From positions 1 through 6,474 of the forward strand of contig DAOUEM010000190.1 of NCBI GenBank assembly GCA_034430555.1: a stretch of DNA of 6,474 bases, in the 5' to 3' direction. Position numbers and translations under genes: made by a program. The notes under the pieces were generated by a model that searched no databases, was not told the origin of the DNA, and worked only from the letters and a program-made list of their open reading frames with translations. This document shows, one piece after another, positions 1 through 6,004 of this stretch (positions are counted from its first letter, which is position 1; each line of letters begins with the position of its first letter). Source of the DNA: DAOTXK01 sp034430555. Lineage in GTDB: Bacteria > Chloroflexota > Anaerolineae > Aggregatilineales > Ch27.

Positions 1-523
1 CCAAGGCCAACGCGGTCGATCCGCGCTCCGCAAACAGCATCGGGACGCCCTTATAGTCCCCCACGTGGCCGTTATTGCCGTATCCCGCATTTCCGATGTG
101 CGGAGCCAGCAGAACGTATAAAGCGTAATCGGCCAGCGTACCTTCAAGCGGCTCAAACTGCACTTGCAGCAGCAGCACATCCTGTCGCGGATCGGTCACG
201 ATTGTTTTGACGATGCGGTACCGTCCCTGCATACACGTATTCACGAGGCGATAACCGGGCACACCCGAGGCCAGCGGTGTGATTTCATGAGTCGCCTGCC
301 GCTTTTCCTCAGAGAAAAAGCCGGCTTTATCCGTTACCAGAAAGCCCAGATCGCGTGTGTTGACCTGATCAATCCGGGGGTAATAGACCTCGTCGATAAT
401 TCCGTGTGACACGGTGAACCAGACGCGGCTCTGTGGGTTGATAGCCGTGCCAACGCCACTTTTGGCGCTCGAGGTCCAACGTGGCGGAATACCCGGGTGG
501 CCCGGAGGAATAACTTGGTTCAT
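1..523 (-). CDS. GH15 glucoamylase/glucodextranase-type glycosidase, N-terminal part (runs off the left edge)
   Basis: Only the first 174 residues are in the window. They match my memory of the N-terminal beta-sandwich domain (glucodextranase domain N) of bacterial GH15 glucoamylases. The segments PGIPPRWTSSAKSGVGTA (about residues 10-27), VWFTVSHGIIDEVYYPRID (34-52) and NTRDLGFLVTD (55-65) are seen, followed by the YRLVNTC, GRYRIVK and GDYKGVPMLFAER blocks. The family releases glucose from the ends of alpha-glucans; the catalytic (alpha/alpha)6 barrel with its two Glu residues lies outside the window. No signal peptide is visible at the N-terminus (MNQVIPPGHPG), so I infer a cytoplasmic enzyme acting on imported oligosaccharides. 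The start overlaps the stop of the MFS gene as ATGA, and a GGAG motif (532-535) lies 8 nt upstream. It is the third gene of the minus-strand operon. Confidence 0.88.
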   Translation of the reverse strand, partial: MNQVIPPGHPGIPPRWTSSAKSGVGTAINPQSRVWFTVSHGIIDEVYYPRIDQVNTRDLGFLVTDKAGFFSEEKRQATHEITPLASGVPGYRLVNTCMQGRYRIVKTIVTDPRQDVLLLQVQFEPLEGTLADYALYVLLAPHIGNAGYGNNGHVGDYKGVPMLFAERGSTALAL

Positions 524-1794
524 GAAGGCGACTCCACGTTTGAAGATGCGTCTTTCGTTAATCTCTGCTTGCGCCCAACACGAATCGTGACAGCCACAGC
601 CCCCAACATGATGATTGTGGCGAACACGGGCAGCCCCTCATAACCTAATTGTGAAGCGATTACCCCTGCAACCAGGGCGCTGGCTGTATTGACCAGGGCG
701 GTGGCGGCGTTGTAAATCCCCAATGTCGTGCCTTCGTCAGTTGGGGCAAGTTCAGCCGCCGCTACAGTGGCACTAACGGTGATAAATGGCCAACTATTCA
801 CCGTCAAGAGAAAACTCGCTTCAGCCCAAATACCCCGTGCTGAGGTGGAAACCATCGCTAGCACCATCAGCACGGCAAAACTGATCCAGCGTACCACTAA
901 GGAACTATTCAATACGAATAGCGCACCCCGTTTATGCGACAGATGCCCGGCTAATGGGTACCAGAAGATCGCCAGCGCAGCCGCAATACCAAATGCCAGT
1001 GAAGAGGTACTCGGTGCAACATTGTAGCTTTCTGAGAAAAGCAAAGGATAGGGGATAAAGATCAAACCCGAAGCCAGTGTGAGCAAACTACTGCCGAGAA
1101 TAAACTCACCGAATGGAGATTGGAGTGCCTGGATAGCGGCCTGACGAGAGATGTGCCCCCAATGATGGTGCGTGGATGCGGGACTGGCTACCACATGTGG
1201 CACATGCACGGGCTGTGGTCCTGCCAGCCGGACTTGATCGGGTTTAGGGGGCGTATGGATATACCGCAGCGCCACCCAAAAGGCCAGGCCGGTGAATGCG
1301 ACTCCGATGTACAGGCCCGAAGCACTTCTAGTCCCGCTGAAGAAACTGGCAATCACCAATCCTACGACCTGTCCACTTCCAAAAGTCGTCATCAGCCAGC
1401 CCATGCGCCGATCCCACTCGTCTTGCGGATGCCGCTCGACGATCAGCAGCCCGGCAACCGTGCTGATCGCAGTGAGACCGGCTCCCTGTAACAGCGCTAG
1501 GACCAGCCAGGGGGCGATACCTGTGCTGCTTGGTAGCAGCGCCAAGCTGACGCCAACAACTACCAGCCCGGCAGCGATAAGTTCTCTGTGCAGCCGCCGT
1601 TCAGCCAGGCGGCCCCAGATCGGGGCTGTCAACCCGCCTAGATTCAGCGCCGCCATAACCAGTCCTACCTGTCCGGTATTTCCATGAAAATCGATAAACT
1701 GGGGCAGCAGGATTGGCGTGATGCCAGCCGCAATAATAGCGAGCAGGCCATACGCTAGAAACCACGGTTCGCTCCAACGTCGCCAGGTCATCAT
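520..1794 (-). CDS. Major facilitator superfamily (MFS) transporter
   Basis: A 424-residue, strongly hydrophobic protein with about 12 predicted membrane segments, the usual length for an MFS permease. An MFS motif A-like loop, GRLAERRLHRE, lies between helices 2 and 3 (about residues 61-71). The two halves are separated by a long, His-rich, presumably cytoplasmic loop (about residues 180-225). The substrate cannot be read from the sequence. Its place between a glucose dehydrogenase and a glucoamylase suggests a sugar, oligosaccharide or sugar acid. I chose the ATG at 1794 because it overlaps the upstream stop as ATGA, the same junction as at the downstream gene. An in-frame ATG at 1806 would add MGNG and is the main alternative. 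Neither start has a convincing Shine-Dalgarno, which fits translational coupling. Confidence 0.88.
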   Translation of the reverse strand: MMTWRRWSEPWFLAYGLLAIIAAGITPILLPQFIDFHGNTGQVGLVMAALNLGGLTAPIWGRLAERRLHRELIAAGLVVVGVSLALLPSSTGIAPWLVLALLQGAGLTAISTVAGLLIVERHPQDEWDRRMGWLMTTFGSGQVVGLVIASFFSGTRSASGLYIGVAFTGLAFWVALRYIHTPPKPDQVRLAGPQPVHVPHVVASPASTHHHWGHISRQAAIQALQSPFGEFILGSSLLTLASGLIFIPYPLLFSESYNVAPSTSSLAFGIAAALAIFWYPLAGHLSHKRGALFVLNSSLVVRWISFAVLMVLAMVSTSARGIWAEASFLLTVNSWPFITVSATVAAAELAPTDEGTTLGIYNAATALVNTASALVAGVIASQLGYEGLPVFATIIMLGAVAVTIRVGRKQRLTKDASSNVESPS

Positions 1795-2900
1795 GCCGTT
1801 GCCCATTCTATGACGGATTTGATCTCGTCGGCGGTGTGGAGTGTGAGAGCCTCGGCATATTGTGCATAGGGAAACCGGTGCGTGATCAACTGATCAATCG
1901 TATTCCCCCACGTTTCACGCGCTTTAGCCAGATCGTTGACGGCCATCTGGAAATGCGCGCGATTGGCGTTGACGCTGCCGACCATCACCTGGTTGCGCAG
2001 CACCAAGTGGCGCATCAAGGCCGAACCATCCACGTTAATCGGGCGGTCACCGCCGGGTATGCCAGTGAGCACATAAACACCGTTATTCCCCAGTGCCGAG
2101 AGCAGGTCAAACTCCAATCTGGCGACTCCGGTCGCCTCAAAAATCAGATCGATTTCGCCAAAGCGAGCGTCCAAAGCGTCTGGCTTGACCTGGCGTCCAT
2201 CGACGTAGATGCCTCCAATGTGCTCTAGCACGCCGGGGCGAATGGTCGTCGAGTCCACTATATCCAACCCTAGCACCTCCGCGCCGCGCAAGCGCAGGAT
2301 AAACGCCGCTAGCAGACCAATAGGGCCTAATCCTGCCACCAGGGTACGCCTTCCCCGCAGCCAGCTCGCTGCGTCGGTGGCGTCCGGTAGGCGTGAAAGT
2401 TGTATCCGTACGGCTTCGTCAATCGCTTTTTCGGCAACCGACATCGGCTCGCCCAACACGCCCACAGTAACCAGACTATTGGGAACCTTCACTACGTACT
2501 GCTCTTTGTCCACTACATACTCGGCCTGGTACCCATCACGACCTTTGATGCCGCGCTCAGTATAGTCGCCACTGTAGCACATGTCGCTGTGGTTGATGGC
2601 ACATGTCGCGCAATGTCCGCATCCCCGGCGAACCGTAAAAAGGGCGAAGTCACCGGGCCTTACTGCCTTGACCGTCGTACCTACCTCGACCACCTGCCCA
2701 AACATTTCGTGGCCGATCACCAATTCAGTTTGCCCGACCGGTGGATCGGCACGCCCTCCCGCCGCTTCTTCACGATCGGTGCCACAAATGCCAACCTGTA
2801 ACACACGCAGCTTGATCTCATCAGGTGCCGTGATAGTAGGAACCGGTCGATCGACCAAACGTAAGTTGTTCGTACCCGGAACAAGGGCAATGGCTTTCAT
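1791..2900 (-). CDS. Zinc-dependent glucose 1-dehydrogenase-like medium-chain dehydrogenase
   Basis: A 369-residue medium-chain dehydrogenase, full length for the family. The catalytic zinc ligands look intact: Cys39 (GICGTD), His64-Glu65 (GHE) and Glu151 (EPMSVAEKAI). A structural zinc lobe is present with Cys94, 97, 100 and 108. The Rossmann motif GLGPIG is at 190-195, and Asp213 at the end of the second strand suggests a preference for NAD over NADP. The blocks FTVRRGCG, CYSGDYTERGIKGRDGY and EPMSVAEKAI are those of archaeal-type glucose 1-dehydrogenases (glucose to gluconolactone), rather than generic alcohol dehydrogenases. Its operon with a glucoamylase supports glucose as substrate; another aldose is possible. 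The start is supported by AAAGGA (2910-2915) 9 nt upstream. It is the first gene of the operon. Confidence 0.88.
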   Translation of the reverse strand: MKAIALVPGTNNLRLVDRPVPTITAPDEIKLRVLQVGICGTDREEAAGGRADPPVGQTELVIGHEMFGQVVEVGTTVKAVRPGDFALFTVRRGCGHCATCAINHSDMCYSGDYTERGIKGRDGYQAEYVVDKEQYVVKVPNSLVTVGVLGEPMSVAEKAIDEAVRIQLSRLPDATDAASWLRGRRTLVAGLGPIGLLAAFILRLRGAEVLGLDIVDSTTIRPGVLEHIGGIYVDGRQVKPDALDARFGEIDLIFEATGVARLEFDLLSALGNNGVYVLTGIPGGDRPINVDGSALMRHLVLRNQVMVGSVNANRAHFQMAVNDLAKARETWGNTIDQLITHRFPYAQYAEALTLHTADEIKSVIEWATA

Positions 2901-3284
2901 CGGTTTGCGTCCTTTCGTGGGTAACTATGCTCTGGTGGAATATGGCGCGCCCCTGAACGACCGGCAAGTGGCGAGATAATTCTACCAGACTCACAGAAAT
3001 TACAGTACTATGACCGCTTATGTATGGAAATAGGGTACTCACCGTAGTGACCCCCCTAAGTCTGGCTCATCCGCACTTTGTGTGGAATCTACCTGCTGTT
3101 CAAGCAAGCAGCACGAAAATAGCATAATCCAGGGCAAAAACGCCCTCGAACTACGTTCGCCTGGTCCGTCTCGAAGGACGACCTGCAGAAAGTGCAGAAG
3201 AATACTAAAGCGTCGATCCGCACAACCTGTGGTTCTATGCTAGGATTCCCCACAAGAATGGCATACCGGCAGGGAGTGGATAAC
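2901..3284. other. Divergent intergenic region
   Basis: About 380 bp separate the divergent dehydrogenase and YetF-like genes. I see no convincing gene in it: open frames that reach into it on both strands lack family resemblance and good ribosome binding sites. It should hold the promoters of both operons. For the plus strand the best I can offer is TTCAAG (3099-3104), 18 nt, CATAAT (3123-3128), which has a weak -35. No terminator-like hairpin with a T-run is visible. Confidence 0.5.
2939..2967 (-). promoter_or_regulatory. Candidate sigma-70 promoter of the glucose/glucan operon
   Basis: On the minus strand TTGCCG (2962-2967) is followed after 17 nt by CATATT (2939-2944). Each hexamer matches 4 of 6 consensus bases and the spacing is ideal. 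Transcription would start near 2932, leaving a leader of about 30 nt that carries the AAAGGA ribosome binding site. The two hexamers are only moderately good, so this is a candidate. Confidence 0.4.
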
Positions 3285-3797
3285 GTGTTTTCGATGGCGA
3301 TTCCAATTTGGGATATTGTGCTGCGGACAACGCTCGTTTACGTCATCATCCTGGTTGGACTGCGCCTGGCAGGCAAACGCGAGATAGGGCAGATGACAGT
3401 CTTCGATCTCGTCGTGTTGCTGCTGTTAGCCAACGCCGTGCAGAACGCGATGGTAGGGCCAGACACGTCGCTGGTCGGTGGTATAGTGGCTGCTCTGGTG
3501 CTGCTGGCATTGAACAGCCTGGTGGCTCAACTTCGCCTGCGCTGGCCTCGGCTGCGGCGGATAGTCGAAGGCTCACCCACACTGCTGGTGTTGCATGGCG
3601 AAGTTATCACATCCCACCTGCGGCGTGAAAGCATTGATCAGGAAACGCTGGAGGCCGCATTGCGCGAGCATGGAATTGCGGAAGTCGGCGACGTCGAAAT
3701 GGCAGTGTTGGAAATTGATGGGAGCATCAGCGTCGTGCCAGCGAACCAGGACCACCATCCCATTAAAAGGATTGTCAAGCCGTTGCAGCGAATGTGA
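3285..3797 (+). CDS. DUF421/YetF-type membrane protein
   Basis: A 170-residue protein with the DUF421 (YetF) layout. Three hydrophobic segments (about 9-27, 38-56 and 62-82) are followed by a soluble C-terminal domain. Family-typical blocks are GKREIGQMTVFDLVVLLLLANAVQ split around residues 30-53, then GPDTSLVGG (58-66), EGSPTLLVLHG (95-105), LRRE (112-115) and VLEIDGSISVVP (141-152). The family's biochemical role is not established. The GTG start at 3285 is chosen because AGGGAG (3271-3276) lies 8 nt before it and it gives the usual family N-terminus. The frame stays open further upstream to an ATG at 3192, but that extra 31-residue segment is not membrane-like and has no good ribosome binding site. 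It is followed after 10 bases by an MscS channel gene, so the two are probably co-transcribed. Confidence 0.85.
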   Translation: MFSMAIPIWDIVLRTTLVYVIILVGLRLAGKREIGQMTVFDLVVLLLLANAVQNAMVGPDTSLVGGIVAALVLLALNSLVAQLRLRWPRLRRIVEGSPTLLVLHGEVITSHLRRESIDQETLEAALREHGIAEVGDVEMAVLEIDGSISVVPANQDHHPIKRIVKPLQRM

Positions 3798-3807
3798 GGT
3801 GAATCGC

Positions 3808-4866
3808 ATGGCGGGCACACTGAATTCGAGTAGCAGTCTGGCGGACGTGGCGCTTCGGATAGGGCTGGTAGTACTGGTCATCGGGCTTACATGGTTGGCC
3901 CAACGATTGGCACAGGGCCTCGTGCTACGTGTCATCAAGGAACTGCTGCTGGCGGCCAAGGTAATTCGTGGCTTTGAGCCGCCGCTGGAAGAACAGCTCA
4001 GCCACCACTTGACCGACCCCGTACGTCTGTTCATTGTCACGTTAGGCATTCGTTTTGCCTTATTGTTTGTCGAGCTACCGGCAGAGTTGCAGCCCACGGT
4101 GGACCATCTGGTATCGACACTGGTAATCATTGTGGTGTTCTGGGCGGTTTTTCAGATTACGAACTTCGCCAGCCAGCATTACATCCTGCAAGCGGCTGCT
4201 GGAAAGACGCGCTTTGACGAAACCGTCGTGCGTTTTTTGCGTCAAGTGATCAACGCGCTGATTATTGTTTTGGGCCTGGTCGTTGTGTTGGAGTGGTGGG
4301 GGATCAATGTCGGGGCATTTGTGGCCGGGCTGGGTGTCCTTAGCCTGGCGGTCGCCCTGGCCGCGCAGGACGTGTTGGGAAACCTCATCGCATATTTTGC
4401 GATTATGGTCGATGCCCCATTTAAGGTGGGCAATTTCTTGGCTCTCGATGCGTCGCTTATGGGTACGGTTGAGGCGATCGGTTTTCGCAGTACACGCATC
4501 CGCACGCGTGATCACGCGCTGGTAGTAGTTCCTAACAAGACGATTGCGAATGCGAACATTACCAATTGGGCGCATATTCGCAAGCGTCGCTTTGAGGCTG
4601 TAATAATCGTCCCATCCAGTGCTACAGTTGAAAAGACACAGACGTTAATCGAAGATATTCGACAGTCCCTGGGCGAACATGCTCAGGTGGCTGGCGATCC
4701 GGTTATTGTCCAGGTGAGAGATTTAGGAAGTGCTGCATTCACTCTTACGGTGTCCTGCTCAGTCAAGGTTTCTTCGTGGGAAGACTTTCAAGAAATCAAG
4801 CTGGATCTCAACCTGAAGCTCATGTGTGTGCTCAAAGAGCATGGCTTTTGGGAGAAAGAGCCGTAA
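3808..4866 (+). CDS. MscS-family mechanosensitive ion channel
   Basis: A 352-residue protein with five predicted membrane segments (about 12-32, 72-90, 100-120, 144-164 and 168-199). The last is the Gly/Ala-rich pore helix and beta-domain entry typical of MscS: GLGVLSLAVALAAQDVLGN begins near 174. It is followed by the diagnostic block APFKVGNF (203-210), GTVEAIGFRSTRIRTRD (219-235) and VVPNKTIANANITNW (240-254), and then the mixed alpha/beta C-terminal domain. MscS channels open under membrane tension and release solutes during hypo-osmotic shock; the protein sits in the cytoplasmic membrane. The ATG at 3808 has GAGGTG (3796-3801) 6 nt upstream, overlapping the previous gene's stop. The same frame runs upstream to 3595 only as an artefact of overlap with the YetF-like gene. 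Confidence 0.9.
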   Translation: MAGTLNSSSSLADVALRIGLVVLVIGLTWLAQRLAQGLVLRVIKELLLAAKVIRGFEPPLEEQLSHHLTDPVRLFIVTLGIRFALLFVELPAELQPTVDHLVSTLVIIVVFWAVFQITNFASQHYILQAAAGKTRFDETVVRFLRQVINALIIVLGLVVVLEWWGINVGAFVAGLGVLSLAVALAAQDVLGNLIAYFAIMVDAPFKVGNFLALDASLMGTVEAIGFRSTRIRTRDHALVVVPNKTIANANITNWAHIRKRRFEAVIIVPSSATVEKTQTLIEDIRQSLGEHAQVAGDPVIVQVRDLGSAAFTLTVSCSVKVSSWEDFQEIKLDLNLKLMCVLKEHGFWEKEP

Positions 4867-5015
4867 AAAGCCATTGGGAGGCAGTTGGAGGGCCAAAGAA
4901 TCGATCCGCGACTGTTTCTCGGTTAAGCGACCCTTCGATAGTCATGATGTAGGCCTGTCTCCACAAAAAACCGATCCGACCACTAGAAGATGAGCACGTT
5001 GGCTGCTTCTGGTGG
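4867..5015. other. Intergenic region downstream of the MscS gene
   Basis: No convincing gene, terminator hairpin or repeat is seen between the MscS stop codon and the MITE-like element. The minus-strand frame that crosses it (to 4942) is made of unrelated pieces joined through the element and has no recognisable family. Confidence 0.4.
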
Positions 5016-5025
5016 TGTAGCTTGG
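5016..5025. repeat. Left target-site duplication of the MITE-like element
   Basis: TGTAGCTTGG abuts the left terminal repeat. TGTAGCCTGG abuts the right one in the same orientation, with 9 of 10 bases identical. A short direct repeat flush with both ends of an inverted-repeat-bounded segment is the mark left by transposition. Confidence 0.7.
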
Positions 5026-5044
5026 CAGGGCAATCGCTTCAAAA
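5026..5044 (+). repeat. Left terminal inverted repeat
   Basis: CAGGGCAATCGCTTCAAAA, identical to the reverse complement of 5212-5230. Confidence 0.8.
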
Positions 5045-5211
5045 TCAAAAGGCACACAAACCGGCCGAAATTGTTGAACAATAGCTGTAACCCGATCTGT
5101 TTTTCCAGCGAAAAACTGCCCACTGGTGGCATAACACATCTGGTCGGTCTCTGCAAAGCCTGGCAAGTAGTCTCTTTCCCCGTCTTTACGACCGAGAATA
5201 AGCCAGATCAT

Positions 5212-5230
5212 TTTTGAAGCGATTGCCCTG
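5212..5230 (-). repeat. Right terminal inverted repeat
   Basis: Exact inverted copy (19 of 19) of 5026-5044. The match stops at both sides, which defines the element ends. Confidence 0.8.
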
Positions 5231-5240
5231 TGTAGCCTGG
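5231..5240. repeat. Right target-site duplication of the MITE-like element
   Basis: TGTAGCCTGG, a 9/10 direct copy of 5016-5025. The single T/C difference could be a mutation after insertion. Confidence 0.7.
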
Positions 5241-5506
5241 TGTACCGGCGGTACCGGTAGTACGCTGCGGAGTGGGGGATAGAAGGCTTGGCTGAGAGCC
5301 AGGTGAAAACGGGATAGAAAACCGGGCTGTTCAAAGTTATGATCGAGTTCTCTGCGCCGCAGCATACCCCAAACGCCCATGACCCTCAACTTCACCCCAC
5401 TCAAAATCCTGCAACTGCGCTCATCGCAATAACCCAGATAGCTGTGGCCGCTCTGATCGAATGAGCGCGTCAGACGAATGCGCGGCTGGACGGAGCGCAC
5501 TGTCCC

Positions 5507-5669
5507 GGTCCACCTGAGTTTGCAGGGCTGAATCTTTCTAACCGCGCTCTAATGTAAAATAAGTGCCCTCGGTTCGATGTGGGACCTCAAACCCATTCTT
5601 GTGTTCCTACGAAAGAGTAGAATGATTTGAACTCCGTTTCAATGATTCAGCCCTACCAGCCAGGTGACC
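5507..5669. repeat. Imperfect inverted repeat pair with an 11-bp perfect core
   Basis: AGGGCTGAATC (5524-5534) is repeated inverted at 5644-5654. Weaker similarity continues outward on both sides (GGTC-ACCTG blocks), giving arms of about 5507-5534 and 5644-5669 around a spacer of about 110 bp. The right arm covers the last codons of the small minus-strand gene. No direct repeats were seen at its outer ends, so I do not call it an element. Confidence 0.4.
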
Positions 5670-5767
5670 AGCGCACCGAGCCGGTTACGGGCATCTTTGA
5701 ACTGGCGCTCGGTCGTATCGGGCAAATGGCCGAGCAGGAGTTGGGTCGGATCGGGAGAAGGGAACAT
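5639..5767 (-). CDS. Small hypothetical protein (42 aa) behind a consensus promoter
   Basis: A 42-residue frame starting MFPSPDPTQLLLGHLPDTTE and ending in a hydrophobic stretch (GALVTWLVGLNH). I do not recognise a family. It may be a complete small protein or the N-terminal stub of a longer gene, since its tail lies in an inverted repeat. Coding is supported by three independent signals in correct order: a perfect sigma-70 promoter (5809-5837), a leader of about 35 nt, and an AGAGG ribosome binding site (5774-5778) 6 nt before the ATG. It is divergent from the small-ORF/recombinase cassette and shares its upstream region. The opposite-strand frame over the same DNA (5627-5869) has codon-aligned overlap and is best read as its shadow. 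Confidence 0.5.
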   Translation of the reverse strand: MFPSPDPTQLLLGHLPDTTERQFKDARNRLGALVTWLVGLNH

Positions 5768-5795
5768 TGCGCACCTCTTGTAACATCGTCGCACT

Positions 5796-5821
5796 TGACT
5801 GAGACAGAATTATATCAGTCA
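5796..5821. promoter_or_regulatory. Candidate operator overlapping the -10 box
   Basis: TGACTGA (5796-5802) and TCAGTCA (5815-5821) form a 7-bp inverted repeat with 12 bases between. The TATAAT of the minus-strand promoter lies inside the gap and the presumed transcription start at the left arm. This is where a dimeric repressor would block initiation. No repressor gene is identified in the window. Confidence 0.4.
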
Positions 5822-5837
5822 GCAAGAGGATTGTCAA
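5809..5837 (-). promoter_or_regulatory. Perfect consensus sigma-70 promoter, minus strand
   Basis: On the minus strand TTGACA (5832-5837), a 17-nt spacer and TATAAT (5809-5814) match the consensus at all 12 positions. A second TTGACA lies 8 nt further upstream (5840-5845). Transcription would begin near 5802 and run left into the 42-codon ORF. A promoter this strong normally needs repression or belongs to a mobile element. Confidence 0.8.
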
Positions 5838-5872
5838 GCTGTCAAATCGAAAGGAGTATGCAGCGATAGCAG

Positions 5873-6004
5873 ATGAGCAACAAAGAGGGCCGAGACCGTG
5901 CCGTAAACACGATCCCGGCGAAGGCTTTTCAATCCGCTCAGATTGGTCAGCCAACTCCATTGTACGGGGTTGGCTGGCCCCAAGCAAGAGGAGCAGTTGA
6001 ATGA
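5873..6004 (+). CDS. Small ORF 1 of the recombinase cassette (43 aa)
   Basis: A 43-residue frame starting MSNKEGRDRAVNTIPAKAFQ, of no family I recognise. An AAAGGAG motif (5850-5856) is 16 nt from the ATG, too far to be a standard ribosome binding site, so the start is the weakest in the cassette. The stop overlaps the next start as ATGA (6001-6004). Its second half contains a 14-bp hairpin (5945-5979). It could be a real small protein or a translated leader whose role is to control the downstream frames. Confidence 0.4.
   Translation: MSNKEGRDRAVNTIPAKAFQSAQIGQPTPLYGVGWPQARGAVE
5945..5979 (+). promoter_or_regulatory. Strong RNA hairpin just before small ORF 2
   Basis: GGTCAGCCAACTCC (5945-5958) can pair with GGGGTTGGCTGGCC (5966-5979), a 14-bp stem with two G-U pairs and a 7-nt loop ATTGTAC. 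It ends 6 nt before the AAGAGGAG ribosome binding site of the next ORF. No T-run follows, so it is not a standard terminator. A role in translation, RNA stability or attenuation is an inference. Confidence 0.5.

Larger units (their letters stand above)
5026..5230. mobile_element. 205-bp MITE-like element with 19-bp perfect terminal inverted repeats
   Basis: The left end CAGGGCAATCGCTTCAAAA (5026-5044) is repeated exactly in inverted orientation at 5212-5230, and direct repeats of 10 bp lie immediately outside both ends. The interior (167 bp) is too short for a transposase. It holds a hairpin near its centre (GTTTTTC, loop CAGC, GAAAAAC at 5099-5116) and a 13-bp palindrome at 5070-5082. A plus-strand frame from 4990, which starts outside the element, ends with a TGA inside the right terminal repeat (5215-5217). 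This could be a relic of a parent transposase end, but I do not recognise it. The CAGGG tip and 10-bp duplication are compatible with ISAs1- or IS4-type elements; the family assignment is a guess. It would be mobilised in trans by a full-length relative elsewhere in the genome. Confidence 0.72.
5186..5500 (-). pseudogene. Hypothetical minus-strand frame whose C-terminus is replaced by the MITE insertion
   Basis: A GTG-started frame of 104 codons with AGGTGG (5510-5515) 9 nt upstream. Its first 30 residues, including PRIRLTRSFDQ and HSYLGY, look like a conserved protein block. I have a vague memory of similar blocks in short Chloroflexota hypothetical proteins but cannot name the family. After YLGY the sequence loses any pattern I recognise, so it may already have been decayed. 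The last 19 or so codons lie within the MITE-like element. If the element and one duplication are removed, the frame reads on as PPEAANVLIF and then stops at 4994-4996. It could be a broken gene or only a chance frame. Confidence 0.35.

Noticed and set aside
1192..1201. CCACATGTGG palindrome
   Set aside because: It encodes part of the His/Val-rich loop of the MFS protein and is explained by codon content.
2845..2856. 12-bp perfect palindrome GGTCGATCGACC
   Set aside because: It lies inside the dehydrogenase coding sequence (Val-Asp-Arg codons) and has no second copy or promoter nearby that fits.
2866..2884. TTGTTC-N7-GAACAA inverted repeat, operator-like
   Set aside because: It is within the first codons of the dehydrogenase, downstream of the candidate promoter. 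A single copy of a 6-bp arm is weak evidence for an operator.
3192..3284. Upstream extension of the YetF-like gene to an ATG at 3192
   Set aside because: The added residues are not family-like and have no good ribosome binding site, whereas the GTG at 3285 has AGGGAG at 8 nt.
3595..3807. Long upstream extension of the MscS frame
   Set aside because: It lies fully within the YetF-like gene in another frame. The ATG at 3808 has a good ribosome binding site and gives the expected N-terminus.
4990..5217. A 75-codon plus-strand frame ending inside the right terminal repeat
   Set aside because: It starts outside the element and I cannot recognise it; at most its end is a relic of a transposase terminus.
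4942..5334. A 130-codon minus-strand frame crossing the whole MITE-like element
   Set aside because: It joins flanking DNA to both terminal repeats, overlaps another frame, and shows no family pattern. Open reading through a small element can be chance.
5627..5869. An 80-codon plus-strand frame ending 3 nt before small ORF 1
   Set aside because: It runs antisense, codon against codon, over the 42-codon minus-strand gene and its perfect promoter, starts with TTG, and has no good ribosome binding site.
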